From Azospirillum oleiclasticum (lineage in GTDB: Bacteria; Pseudomonadota; Alphaproteobacteria; Azospirillales; Azospirillaceae), in the NCBI RefSeq assembly GCF_013423485.1, contig NZ_JABFFR010000062.1, forward strand, positions 1 to 42,545: a stretch of 42,545 nucleotides of DNA, read 5' to 3'. How positions within the stretch are numbered: position 1 is the first letter of the stretch; every line of letters begins with the position of its first letter. This document shows positions 23,290 to 32,215 of the stretch, piece by piece. The notes under the pieces were generated by a model. It had not been told where the DNA came from, did no database searches, and saw only the letters and a list, made by a program, of their open reading frames with translations. Position numbers and translations under genes: made by a program.

Positions 23290-25428
23290 ATGGCTACCGT
23301 CCAGGAAACCTTGTCCCTCGCCGTTCGGTACCACCAGTCGGGACGGCTGGCGGAGGCGGGCGGGCTTTACCGCTGCATCCTCGACGCCCAGCCCGACCAC
23401 CCCGACGCGCTGCACCTGCTGGGGCTGATCCTCGCCAACGCCGGCAACGCGGTGCAGGCGATCGAGCTGATGCGCCGCGCCATCGACCTCGACCCGGCGA
23501 TGGCGCACGCCCGCTACAACCTCGGCAACGCGCTGAAGGGCCAGGGGGCGCTGGCCGCGGCGGAGGAGCATTACCGCGGCTGCCTGAAGCTGCTGCCCGA
23601 CTTCGCGCCGGCGCGCGGCGGGCTCGGCGTCACGCTGGGCGCACTCGGCCGCAACGAGGAGGCGGCGGCCGAGCTGCGCCGCGCCTGCGAGCTGGCCCCC
23701 ACCGATCCCAATGTCGCCATCCAGCTTGCCGGCGTCCTGCTGAAGCTGGGCCGCATCGACGAGGCGATCGCCGCCTACGACCGCGTCGTGGCGCTCGCCC
23801 CCGGCAACGACCGGCTGCACATGACCCTGGCGGCGCTGCGCCGCCAGACCAACCGGCTGGCGGAGGCGGCGGACGACCTGCGCCAGGCCGCCGCGCTGAA
23901 CCCCGGCAACGCCCAGGCGCACGACGAGCTGGGCCAGATCCTGGAAGCGCTGCGGGTGTGGGACGGGGCGGCGGATGCCTATGGCGCGGCGCTGGATCTG
24001 CGGCCCGGCGACGTGGCGCTGCGCCTGCGCAACGCCAAGGCGCTGCGCAACGCCGGCCGCAACAACGCCGCGCTGGAGGCCTTCACCCGGGCGGCCGAGC
24101 TCGGCGTGTCCGACGGCGAGGCGCACCACCAGCGCGCCCTGATCCTGCGCGAGAAGGGCCGGCTGGAGGAGGCGGCGGACGCCTTCCGCGCGGCGCTGAC
24201 CGTGCAGCCCAACCACGCCCCGGCGCATTTCCACCTCGGCCTGACCCTGGCGCTCCTGGGCCGCCCGGGCGAGGCCTTCGCCGACCAGGCCGGCTACGCC
24301 GGCGCCTTCGCCGACCGCGCCGACGCGCTGATGGCGGAGGGCCGGCTCAAGGACGCCTGCGCCTACTACCACGAATCCCTGCTGTTCCGGCCGGGCGACG
24401 CCGCGGTGCGCGGGCGGCTCCACGACGCGCTCGCCCGCCGCCGCGCGCTGTGCCGCCCCGAGGCGATGACCGAGAAGGAGCACACGGACGAGTGGGGCAA
24501 CATCGCCCTGTACGAAGCGATGGATCTCCACAACCGGGCGCTCGCCGCCGACCCGCGGCTGGTCGGGGTGCCGCCGGCCCCCGGCGCCGCCCCGGCGCGC
24601 ATGCCCCGCGTGTTCGACGCCTTCACCTTCTACAACGAGCTGGACCTGCTGGAGCTGCGGCTGGAGGAGCTCTACGACCACGTCGACGCCTTCGTCATCG
24701 TGGAGGCGCCCTGGACCTTCCAGGGCAAGCCCAAGCCGCTGGTGCTGACGGACAATCTCGCCCGCTTCGCGCGCTTCGCCGACAAGATCGTGCATGTGGT
24801 GGCCGACGGCTCCCCCGGCCCCTCGCCGTGGGACCGCGAGAAGCACCAGCGCGACGCCATCCTGAAGGGGCTGGAGGGCCGGGCGGAGGACGGCGACGTG
24901 GTGTTCGTCACCGACGTGGACGAGATCCCGCGTCCGGCGGCGGTGGACGCCATCCGCCGCTCGCCGCTGCTGGCCGGGCGGCTGAACCGCCTGTCGGTCG
25001 ATTACTACTGCGGCTTCGTCGATTTCCGCTGCAGCTACAAATGGCACAAGCTGATCTCGCTGCCCTACGGCCTGCTGCGCGCCATGGGCCCCGACCTCGC
25101 CCGCTTCATGGCCATCGCCAAGTACGGCACGCTGCTCTACGGCTGCGGCTGGCACTTCTCCTGGCTGGGCGGCATCGAGAAGGTGATCGGCAAGCTGCGC
25201 TCCTACGCGCACAGCGAATACACCGGGCTGGCCGAGCAGGACCCGGCGGCGATCCGCGCCGCCCTGCGTTCCGGCCACGGCATCTTCGCGCTGATGGACG
25301 GCTCGCACGGCTACGGCGGGGAATTCCGTGCGGTGCCACTCGACGACGGCTTCCCCGCCGCGCTCCGCCGCGACCCCGACCGTTACCGCCGGCTCGGCTG
25401 GTTCTACGACGACGCCCCGCCGCCCTGA
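23290..25428 (+). CDS. TPR-glycosyltransferase family 17 fusion
   Basis: This 712-aa protein carries about ten TPRs in residues 1-360 (TLSLAVRYHQSGRLAEAGGL, AMAHARYNLGNALKGQGALA) and a GT17 domain from about residue 437. The marks are VFDAFTFYNELDLLELRLEE, FVIVEAPWTFQGKPKPL, WDREKHQRDAILKGL and the metal motif VVFVTDVDEIPRP near residue 541. GT17 members are beta-1,4-N-acetylglucosaminyltransferase III relatives; bacterial TPR-fused members are not well characterised. The start at 23290 (MATVQETLSLAVRY) matches the N-terminus of the TPR-GT11 protein at 578-2485 (MPTIPEALALAVEH), so the TPR modules share ancestry. Its 3' end overlaps the convergent GT8-like gene by 25 bp. Confidence 0.85.
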   Translation: MATVQETLSLAVRYHQSGRLAEAGGLYRCILDAQPDHPDALHLLGLILANAGNAVQAIELMRRAIDLDPAMAHARYNLGNALKGQGALAAAEEHYRGCLKLLPDFAPARGGLGVTLGALGRNEEAAAELRRACELAPTDPNVAIQLAGVLLKLGRIDEAIAAYDRVVALAPGNDRLHMTLAALRRQTNRLAEAADDLRQAAALNPGNAQAHDELGQILEALRVWDGAADAYGAALDLRPGDVALRLRNAKALRNAGRNNAALEAFTRAAELGVSDGEAHHQRALILREKGRLEEAADAFRAALTVQPNHAPAHFHLGLTLALLGRPGEAFADQAGYAGAFADRADALMAEGRLKDACAYYHESLLFRPGDAAVRGRLHDALARRRALCRPEAMTEKEHTDEWGNIALYEAMDLHNRALAADPRLVGVPPAPGAAPARMPRVFDAFTFYNELDLLELRLEELYDHVDAFVIVEAPWTFQGKPKPLVLTDNLARFARFADKIVHVVADGSPGPSPWDREKHQRDAILKGLEGRAEDGDVVFVTDVDEIPRPAAVDAIRRSPLLAGRLNRLSVDYYCGFVDFRCSYKWHKLISLPYGLLRAMGPDLARFMAIAKYGTLLYGCGWHFSWLGGIEKVIGKLRSYAHSEYTGLAEQDPAAIRAALRSGHGIFALMDGSHGYGGEFRAVPLDDGFPAALRRDPDRYRRLGWFYDDAPPP

Positions 25429-26132
25429 GCCAGCGCCTCGAACGGCAGCGTCACGCACTGCATCACGGCGTCGCGGCCGTGCGTCTCGTAATAGGCGTTG
25501 GTGTCGCGGATCACCGGCGGAACGTCCATGTAGTCGTGCCAGATCTTCAGCGGCCCGAAGAAGGAATGCTGCCAGCGCGGCCGGTAGTTCCAGTTGAGCG
25601 GCAGCACCGCCGGCAGCACACCGGTCCGGTCCACCGCCTTGGCGAAGGACGCCTGGTCGTTGTAGGGCATGCGGCCGACGACCCGCTGCCCCGGCGGCAC
25701 GTGCAGGAAGGACGAATCGAGGGTGGGGGCCAGCGTCTTCCACGCCTCGAACACCGGTGCGGCCCTGCGGCTGAAGAAGACCACCCCGGTGTTGTACTCG
25801 ACGATATCACCGTCCAGCCCGCCGTAGCGCCGCGCCCACGGGCATTCGCAGATGGAGCAGGCGAGCCCGAACCGGTCGGCCTGGGCGAAGCCGAAATCGA
25901 GGTTGCCGAGCACCACCGTGTCGGCATCCAGGAACAGCGTCGTGGCGAAGGGCGACAGGTCGAGCATCCGGGCCTTCTGCAACAGGCCCTGCATCGGGTC
26001 CAGCCCGTCCGGCAGCGTCGCGACATGCACCGGCAGGTCGGGGTGGTACTGACGCAGCGAGGCCAGCGAGCGGTTCATCAGCGCCCGCCCCTGCTCGCCC
26101 CAGACGATGTAGAGGACGCCCTTGTCGGCCAT
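25404..26132 (-). CDS. GT8-like / GT-A nucleotide-sugar transferase
   Basis: The 242-aa protein begins MADKGVLYIVWGEQGRALMN and has a clear DxD metal motif in TTLFLDADTVVLGNLDFGF near residue 66, as in glycogenin/LgtC-type GT8 and related GT-A transferases. Later it has VEYNTGVVFFSRRAAPVFEA and DQASFAKAVDRTG, the usual acceptor-side stretches of such enzymes. It would be cytoplasmic. ATG at 26132 is chosen; the long frame upstream is antisense to the next gene. The tail (LPFEALAQGGGASS) overlaps the GT17 gene tail-to-tail by 25 bp, so each stop codon lies inside the other gene. Donor and acceptor are unknown. Confidence 0.7.
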   Translation of the reverse strand: MADKGVLYIVWGEQGRALMNRSLASLRQYHPDLPVHVATLPDGLDPMQGLLQKARMLDLSPFATTLFLDADTVVLGNLDFGFAQADRFGLACSICECPWARRYGGLDGDIVEYNTGVVFFSRRAAPVFEAWKTLAPTLDSSFLHVPPGQRVVGRMPYNDQASFAKAVDRTGVLPAVLPLNWNYRPRWQHSFFGPLKIWHDYMDVPPVIRDTNAYYETHGRDAVMQCVTLPFEALAQGGGASS

Positions 26133-26272
26133 GATCGGCTTCGTCTCCGGTTGTTCTGCGGGCCGGCCCGGGCCGGACGCCGACGGTTCGCTGCCGTCTG
26201 ATCCTCCGCCGGAAGGCCGGGTGTCAAGCGCGCCGGGATGACGACCCAATTCCATCCCCACTTTCAAACCCC

Positions 26273-26298
26273 CAGGCCACGGGTTAGAACCCAGCCTG
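26273..26298. promoter_or_regulatory. Interrupted palindrome upstream of the TIGR04372-like gene
   Basis: CAGGC/GCCTG flank an inner GGGTT-AG-AACCC (26273-26298), ending 39 bp before the ATG at 26338. TAGAAC inside it is the best -10-like hexamer of this gap, so it may be an operator over a weak promoter. A separate 14-bp palindrome CCGGCCCGGGCCGG lies at 26163-26176. Confidence 0.3.
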
Positions 26299-26337
26299 TC
26301 GTTCCAAGGATCCCCCCACGTCCACAGCGGCCACCAC

Positions 26338-28083
26338 ATGACCACAGCCCAGACCATTCTCCAGGAGGCCACCCGCGACCGCGATGAAGGACGCGCGTCG
26401 GACGCCGTGATCCGGCTGGACGTGCTGTGCCGACTGGAACCGGCGCTGATCGAACCGCACCGCCGGCTCATCAGGATTCTGGTCGAACTGAACCGGCCGG
26501 CGGAGGCGGAGGCGGCCTGCCTGCGGGCATTAGAGGACAACGGGCATCCTGTCTTCCATTTCGAGCTGGGTCTGATCCTGCACCACCGCGGCGCCCTGCG
26601 GGAGGCGCTGGCGGCGTTCGAGGCTGCGCTGGCGGGCGACCTCCGGGAACCCTCGGTCTTCGTCAACGCGGCCGACTCCGCCGCCCGGCTCGGCCTGCTC
26701 GACAAGGCCGAAGACTATGCCCGCCAGGCGCTGGCACTCAACCCGCGCTCGGCGTCGGTCTGCAAGCTGCTGGTGTCCCTGGAGCACGCACGGGGCCGGG
26801 TCCGGGAGGCGCTGCAAAGGGCGTGGGCACTCGTCAACGTGTACTACAGGCCCGACATCGACACCCTGTCCGGGATGGTGCCGGCGGCCCAGGTCCTCAA
26901 CCACATCGACGCCCTCCTCCCGCCCGACGCGGGGACGGCGCCCAGGACGCTCGTCTATCTGTTCGCCCGGAGCGTGGCGATCGGCCACATCACCCAGGAG
27001 CTGTTCTACCTGAAGACGCTGTTCCAGGACTCCTTCGACGAGATCGTCCTGGTGGTGTCGCCGCTGACGCCGGTGGAGCGGATCAACCAGAGCGTCTTCG
27101 CGCTGTGCATGCGCAATGTCCGCGTGGTGGAGACCGACAGCATCACGGTCATGATGTCCGATCTCGATATCGGCGTCGCCAAACGCGGCAACCGGACCTA
27201 TCTCCTGTGGTCCTACCTGCAGCTCTTCCGGACCTTCCACAACCACCTTCTGGCGGGCAACCGGCCGCGTTTCCTCGCGCTCACCGACGACGAGCGCGCG
27301 GAGGGCACCCGGCTCCTGGCCCGGATGGGTGTGCCGGAGGACGCCCGGCTGGTCGTCCTGCATGTCCGCACCGCCGGCTATTACGGCGGGGACACCCATT
27401 TCGACTTCCGCAACCTGGACATCCGGGACTATGTGAGGACGATCCGCCACCTGACCGGCCGCGGCTACCACGTGGTGCGGATCGGCGACCGCACGATGCC
27501 ACGCCTGCCCGACCTCGGCGGGCGGGTGATCGACGCGCCCTTCAGCGAGCATTACCGGCATCTGCTCGAACCCGCCGCCATCGACCGCTGCGACTTCATG
27601 ATCGCCAGCATGTCGGGCCCCTGCTCGCTGGCCCGCGCCATGGGCAAGCCGGTCCTGGCGCTCAACGCCCCACCCTATTTCTGCAACCTCCATGTCGGGC
27701 CGGAACTGATCGCCTTCCGCCGCTGCTACGATGTCGGCGGTCCACGGCCGCGGCTGCTGTCCTACGCCGAGATCCTCGAACGTGGGGTCTGCGATTTCGT
27801 GACCCGGCGCGACTACGACCTGGCCGGCATCCGGCTGGAGTCCCTGGGCGAGGACGAGCTGGTGGAGATCACGGAGGAGATGATCGCCTTCCTGGCCGAC
27901 CCCGCGGGGCATCCCGGCGAATTCCAGCGGCGCTTCGCCGCCCTGTCGCGGGCCGACCACGAGCGCCGGGCCGCCGATCCGGGGCTCGCCCTGCAAAGCC
28001 GCAACTGGCTGGGCTACGCGCTGCCCACCGCCACCGTATCGACCCGCTTCTGCGAGTTGCACGGCGCCTTCCTGCCGGGGTGA
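26338..28083 (+). CDS. TPR protein with TIGR04372-like putative glycosyltransferase domain
   Basis: In this 581-aa protein, residues 1-165 are TPR-like helices (LIEPHRRLIRILVELNRPAE, LGLLDKAEDYARQALALNPR). The rest resembles the putative glycosyltransferase family TIGR04372: SVAIGHITQELFYLKTLFQD near residue 211, then VVLHVRTAGYYGGDTHFDFR near 340, DIRDYVRTIRHLTGRGYHVV and RIGDRTMPRLPDL. A late CDFMIASMSGPCSLARAMGK stretch is a probable donor-side loop. No activity has been read from the sequence itself. It is monocistronic, converging on the second TPR-GT11 gene with 12 bp between the stops. Codon use is slightly less extreme in GC than in neighbours. The family call is from memory of the motifs, so moderate. 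Confidence 0.65.
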   Translation: MTTAQTILQEATRDRDEGRASDAVIRLDVLCRLEPALIEPHRRLIRILVELNRPAEAEAACLRALEDNGHPVFHFELGLILHHRGALREALAAFEAALAGDLREPSVFVNAADSAARLGLLDKAEDYARQALALNPRSASVCKLLVSLEHARGRVREALQRAWALVNVYYRPDIDTLSGMVPAAQVLNHIDALLPPDAGTAPRTLVYLFARSVAIGHITQELFYLKTLFQDSFDEIVLVVSPLTPVERINQSVFALCMRNVRVVETDSITVMMSDLDIGVAKRGNRTYLLWSYLQLFRTFHNHLLAGNRPRFLALTDDERAEGTRLLARMGVPEDARLVVLHVRTAGYYGGDTHFDFRNLDIRDYVRTIRHLTGRGYHVVRIGDRTMPRLPDLGGRVIDAPFSEHYRHLLEPAAIDRCDFMIASMSGPCSLARAMGKPVLALNAPPYFCNLHVGPELIAFRRCYDVGGPRPRLLSYAEILERGVCDFVTRRDYDLAGIRLESLGEDELVEITEEMIAFLADPAGHPGEFQRRFAALSRADHERRAADPGLALQSRNWLGYALPTATVSTRFCELHGAFLPG

Positions 28084-28095
28084 GCCCCCCGGCCG

Positions 28096-29868
28096 TCACG
28101 ACGGGCGGAAGAGCTGGGGCGGGTCGGCGTCCCAGGGGTCGTAGGGGACGAGGCAGCGGCGGTCGCGGTCGGGGCGCAGGAAGCGGCGCGCCTCCCCGCC
28201 GTCGCGGGCGGCGTTCAGCATGGTGGCGGTGAAGGAGAAGGTGCTGTTGGAGATCAGCACCACGTCGGCGCAGGACAGGATGTGGAAATCCAGGTAGAAG
28301 TCCGCCCCCGGCAGCGACACGCCCAGATCGGCCGGCACGACCGGCCGGTAGCGGCCGAAGGCCTCCGCCAGCGCCGGCTCGTCGGTGGCGAGGTGGAGCA
28401 CGGGGGCGTCGAGCCCGGCCCAATGCTCCTCCAGCCACGCCTGGTACCACGCCTCCGGCGCGATCCAGAACGGCCCCTGGCCGAAGTCGCCGCGCCGCAG
28501 ATGGACGGAGACGACCGTGCGCCCCATCCCGCGCAGCCGCTCCATCGCGTGGTCGAGCCGCGGGCGCAGCACCGGATTGGGCGCCAGCATGTCGCGGAAC
28601 AGCCCGCGGTGGCGCGCCATCGCCGCGGTGGGGTAGCAGAAATGCCCGAGCAGATTGTAGTTCCGGTAGACCAGCGGAATCCGCCGGGCCAGCGAATCCG
28701 CCAAGCGCGCGTCCGCCTCGTGCAGCACCGACAGCGGAGCCGACGGCCAGGGGTCGTTGCCATCGAACAGGTAGCGGCCGACCCACTCCGGCACCTCGTA
28801 CGCCATCCCGTGCTCCGCCGCGTACAGGCGCAGGAAGGCGTATTGCAGGATCGAGTTGCCGAAGCGGCCGTTGCGCCCCAGCGTGGTCATCGTCACCCGG
28901 GCCCCCGACGCGGCGAGCCGCGGCTTCTCCGGCCAGTCGAAGGCGCGGCGCAGCCGCAGGAGCGCGTGCAGGGTGAAGTTCTCGCCCGAGCTGGGGCAGA
29001 GCCGGACGGCCAGCGCGTAGGCGGCCTCCGCCCCGTCCCAGTCCTCCAGCGCCTCCAGCACCATGCCCAGCGACAGCGCGTTGCGGTGGTCGCCCGGTGC
29101 CAGCCGGTCGCAACGGCCGAGCGACCCCGCGGCCTCGGCCGGACGGCCCAGCTTCAGCAGCGCGTGGGCCAGCATGAAATGCGGCATCTCCAGATCCGGC
29201 CGCAGGGCCACCGCACCGCGGTAGGCACCGAGCGCCTCCTCCATCCGGCCGGCACGGTCATCGTAGGAGGCGATGCTGAGCCACGCCTCCACATGGTCGG
29301 GGACCAGGACCAGCATGCGCCGGAACCATGGAACGGCCTCCCGGCCCCGCTCCGCGCCGTTGAGCGCCATGCCGAGGGCATGGCAACCGTCCGGCCATTG
29401 CGGATCGATCGCCAGCAGGCGCCGCAGCACCGCCACCGCGGCATCGTACCGCCCGGTGGCGGTCAGGAAACGGGCGTGGTTGTGGAGCGCTTCGGGAAAC
29501 TCCGGCCGGGCGGCGAAGGCCGCCCGGTAGAGGGCGTCGGCCTCCACGCCGTCGCGGGGGGCCACGACCAGGGCCAGCAGGTGCAGCGCGTCGGCGTTGC
29601 CGGGATCGTTCCGGAGCACCGCGCGGTAGAAGGGCTCGGCCTCGTCCGGGCGCCCGGCGCGGTGGCGGCCGAAGCCCGCCCTGAGCAGCCGGTCGATGGC
29701 GTCCGGCAGCAGCGCCGCCGCCTCCGCATGGCCGGGGCTGGCCGCCAGCACCGCGCGCCAGAGCCGGATCGCCAGTTCCAGCTCGCCGGCCCGCGCCCGC
29801 TCCAGGGCGATGGCGCAGACGGCACCGGGATCGCGGCGCGCGGCCCGGACCAAAGTGTCGTCGTTCAT
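28096..29868 (-). CDS. TPR-glycosyltransferase family 11 fusion (second copy)
   Basis: The 590-aa protein has TPRs over about residues 10-310 (GFGRHRAGRPDEAEPFYRAV, GVEADALYRAAFAARPEF) and a GT11 domain with TVVSVHLRRGDFGQGPFW near residue 455 (HxRRGD) and DFYLDFHILSCADVVLISNS. It shares the pattern LGRNGRFGNSILQYAFLRLY with the GT11 family start (G-x-x-G-N-x-x-x-Q/L-Y). The 578-2485 paralogue has THGRFAHNALEYVLVRLYAE there, so this copy is closer to the fucosyltransferase consensus. Start: ATG 29868 with GGAG 5 nt before it. It is divergent from wzm (129 bp). Likely donor is GDP-fucose or another GDP-deoxyhexose, inferred from family. Confidence 0.82.
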   Translation of the reverse strand: MNDDTLVRAARRDPGAVCAIALERARAGELELAIRLWRAVLAASPGHAEAAALLPDAIDRLLRAGFGRHRAGRPDEAEPFYRAVLRNDPGNADALHLLALVVAPRDGVEADALYRAAFAARPEFPEALHNHARFLTATGRYDAAVAVLRRLLAIDPQWPDGCHALGMALNGAERGREAVPWFRRMLVLVPDHVEAWLSIASYDDRAGRMEEALGAYRGAVALRPDLEMPHFMLAHALLKLGRPAEAAGSLGRCDRLAPGDHRNALSLGMVLEALEDWDGAEAAYALAVRLCPSSGENFTLHALLRLRRAFDWPEKPRLAASGARVTMTTLGRNGRFGNSILQYAFLRLYAAEHGMAYEVPEWVGRYLFDGNDPWPSAPLSVLHEADARLADSLARRIPLVYRNYNLLGHFCYPTAAMARHRGLFRDMLAPNPVLRPRLDHAMERLRGMGRTVVSVHLRRGDFGQGPFWIAPEAWYQAWLEEHWAGLDAPVLHLATDEPALAEAFGRYRPVVPADLGVSLPGADFYLDFHILSCADVVLISNSTFSFTATMLNAARDGGEARRFLRPDRDRRCLVPYDPWDADPPQLFRPS

Positions 29869-29946
29869 CGCCGCTCCGTTGCCCGCTGCCGATCGCTCCA
29901 TCGGGCGGCCGACACCATACAATTCCCAGACGCCACGGCAAGAGAG

Positions 29947-29972
29947 GCAAGGGGGAGCGGCAAGGGGGAGCG
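29947..29972 (+). repeat. 13-bp tandem duplication before wzm
   Basis: GCAAGGGGGAGCG occurs twice in tandem (29947-29959 and 29960-29972), 26 bp before the wzm start. Each copy contains a purine-rich stretch that could compete as a ribosome site. A simple duplication is the likeliest origin. Confidence 0.5.
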
Positions 29973-29997
29973 CTTGAACGGGCGGAAGGGCGGCGCT

Positions 29998-30876
29998 ATG
30001 GTCGCGCCGCCGCAAGCAGGGACACGCTTCGATTTGCCGATCGCATCCACAGGACGGCCCCTGGCCGCGGGCACCGGTCCGCTCGCCCCGCTCCTCACCG
30101 TCTGGCACCACCGCACGCTGATCGGGCGGCTGGCCCGCCGCGACATCGAGGCGCGCCACCGCGGCTCCGCGCTGGGGCTGCTGTGGAGCGTGCTGAACCC
30201 GCTGATCATGATGGCCGCCTACACCTTCATGTTCACGATGATCTTCCGCGCCCGCTGGGGCAGCGGCGGCGGCGGCACGGCGGAGTTCGCGGTGCTGATG
30301 TTCTCCGGCATGGTGCTGTTCACCATCTTCGCCGAATGCGCCAACCGGGCGCCCGGCCTGATGCTGGAGAATCTCAGCTACATCAAGAAGGTGGTCTTCC
30401 CGCTGGAGATCATGCCGGTGGTCGTGCTGCTGTCGGCGCTGTTCAACGCCGCCATCGGCTTCGTCATCCTGGCGGTGTTCTCGCTGGTGGTGATGGGGCC
30501 GCCGCCGCTCACCGTCCTGCTGCTGCCGCTGGTGTTGCTGCCCTTGTGCCTGTTCACGCTGGGGCTCGCCTGGGTGCTGTCGGCGGCCGGGGTGTTCCTG
30601 CGCGACCTGCGGCAGGTGGTCACGGTGCTGGTCACGGTGATGATGTTCCTCAGCCCGATCTTCTACCCGGTCTCCGCCGTGCCGGCGGAGGTGCAGGCGG
30701 TGATCCTGGCCAACCCGCTGGCGATCCTGCTGGAGCGCTCCAAGGACGTGATGTTCTGGGGGCACGGGCTGCCGCCGGTGGAATGGACGCTGGTCTGCCT
30801 GGGCTCGCTGGTCTGGGCGTGGCTCGGCCACACCTTCTTCGTGAAGACCCGCCGGGGGTTCGCCGATGTCGTCTGA
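29998..30876 (+). CDS. wzm: O-polysaccharide ABC exporter permease
   Basis: The 292-aa protein is an ABC-2 permease. A cytoplasmic lead with RLARRDIEARHRGSALGLLW is followed by about six hydrophobic segments (LNPLIMMAAYTFMFTMIF, PVVVLLSALFNAAIGFVI, LLLPLVLLPLCLFTLGLAWV, VTVLVTVMMFLSPIFYPVS). This matches Wzm/KpsM/TagG exporters of undecaprenol-linked polysaccharides. The start is ATG 29998 with GGAAGGG about 8 nt before it. Its last 11 bases overlap the wzt start, so the pair is translated together. It would carry the finished glycan across the inner membrane, as part of the polyrhamnose module running to rmlD. Confidence 0.92.
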   Translation: MVAPPQAGTRFDLPIASTGRPLAAGTGPLAPLLTVWHHRTLIGRLARRDIEARHRGSALGLLWSVLNPLIMMAAYTFMFTMIFRARWGSGGGGTAEFAVLMFSGMVLFTIFAECANRAPGLMLENLSYIKKVVFPLEIMPVVVLLSALFNAAIGFVILAVFSLVVMGPPPLTVLLLPLVLLPLCLFTLGLAWVLSAAGVFLRDLRQVVTVLVTVMMFLSPIFYPVSAVPAEVQAVILANPLAILLERSKDVMFWGHGLPPVEWTLVCLGSLVWAWLGHTFFVKTRRGFADVV

Positions 30877-32215
30877 CGGGATCGTCCCTGGGGAGACGGT
30901 GATCGAGGCGGTCGGGCTGGGCAAGGCCTACGCCATCTTCAAGCGCCCGCAGGACCGGCTGAAGCAGATGCTGGTGCGCGGCCGCCGCCGCTACTACGAC
31001 GAATACTGGGCGCTGCGCGGCGTCGACCTGACGGTCCGGCGCGGCGAGACGGTGGGCATCATCGGGCGCAACGGCTCGGGCAAGTCCACCTTCCTGCAGC
31101 TCGTCTGCGGCACGCTGACGCCGACCTCGGGCCGGGTGACGGTGAACGGGCGGATCGCCGCGCTGCTGGAGCTGGGGGCCGGCTTCAACCCGGAATTCAC
31201 CGGCCGCGAGAACGTCTATCTGGCGGCCTCCGTGCTGGGTCTGTCGACGGCGCAGATCGACGAGCGCTTCCAGGCCATCGCCGAGTTCGCCGGCATCGGC
31301 GACTTCATCCAGCACCCGGTCAAGCTCTACTCCAGCGGCATGTACGCCCGCCTCGCCTTCGCGGTGGCGGCGCATGTGGACGCCGACATCCTGATCGTCG
31401 ACGAGATCCTGTCGGTGGGCGACGCCGCCTTCACCCAGAAATGCATGCGCTTCATCCGCGCCTTCAAGGAGCGCGGCACGCTGTTCTTCGTGTCGCACGA
31501 CACCGGCCAGGTGGTGAACCTGTGCGACCGGGTGGCGTGGCTGGACCGCGGCACCCTGCGCGAGGTGGGGCCGGCCAAGGACGTCTGCCACCGCTATCTG
31601 GCCGACCTCTACGGCACCCGCGACGACGCCGCGGGCTTCCGCATCGGCGGCAGCCGGCGCGAGGGGCCGGACCAGCCGGTGACCGACGCGCGGGCCGAGC
31701 TGCTGAAGGCGTCGGAGCACCGCAACGCCATCGAGATCTTCGATTTCGACGAGAGCGGCCCGTGGTTCGGGGAGCGCGGAGCCAGCATCACCGGCGTCGC
31801 CCTGCTGGACGCCGGCGGCGGCCGTCCGGCGGCGCTGGAGGGCGGCGAGGAGGTGGTGCTGGCGGTGACCTGCCGGGCCGAGCGCGACCTGTTCCGCCCG
31901 ATCGTCGGCTTCTACGTGAAGGACCGGCTGGGCCAGACCCTGTTCGGCGACAACACCCACCTGACCTACCAGCTCGACCCCATCAGCGTGCCGGCCGGCG
32001 CCAGCTTCACCGCCCGCTTCCGCTTCCAGATGCCCTACCTGCCGTCGGGCGAGTTCGCGGTGACCGTGGCGCTGGCCGAGGGCACCCAGGCCGACCACGT
32101 GCAGCACCACTGGATCGACGACGCCCTGTTCTTCAAGGTGCACGCCAGCCACGTCGTCCGCGGGCTGGTCGGCATCCCCATGCTGGACATCGCCATCGAT
32201 GCGGGGACGCCGTGA
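30866..32215 (+). CDS. wzt: O-polysaccharide ABC exporter ATPase with C-terminal carbohydrate-binding domain
   Basis: The 449-aa protein has Walker A GRNGSGKST near residue 67, the CPS/LPS-type signature KLYSSGMYARLAFAVAAHVD near 153, Walker B ILIVDEILSVGD near 175 and an H-loop in FFVSHDTGQVV. After about residue 270 there is a separate beta-rich domain (ASITGVALLDAGG through PYLPSGEFAVTVALAEG) like the Wzt C-terminal domain (PF14524). That domain in E. coli O8/O9a binds the modified chain end, so export waits for termination. Its presence suggests the glycan here also carries a terminal cap, consistent with the methyltransferase domain two genes downstream. The stop overlaps the next GTG start (GTGA). 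Confidence 0.93.
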   Translation: MSSDGIVPGETVIEAVGLGKAYAIFKRPQDRLKQMLVRGRRRYYDEYWALRGVDLTVRRGETVGIIGRNGSGKSTFLQLVCGTLTPTSGRVTVNGRIAALLELGAGFNPEFTGRENVYLAASVLGLSTAQIDERFQAIAEFAGIGDFIQHPVKLYSSGMYARLAFAVAAHVDADILIVDEILSVGDAAFTQKCMRFIRAFKERGTLFFVSHDTGQVVNLCDRVAWLDRGTLREVGPAKDVCHRYLADLYGTRDDAAGFRIGGSRREGPDQPVTDARAELLKASEHRNAIEIFDFDESGPWFGERGASITGVALLDAGGGRPAALEGGEEVVLAVTCRAERDLFRPIVGFYVKDRLGQTLFGDNTHLTYQLDPISVPAGASFTARFRFQMPYLPSGEFAVTVALAEGTQADHVQHHWIDDALFFKVHASHVVRGLVGIPMLDIAIDAGTP

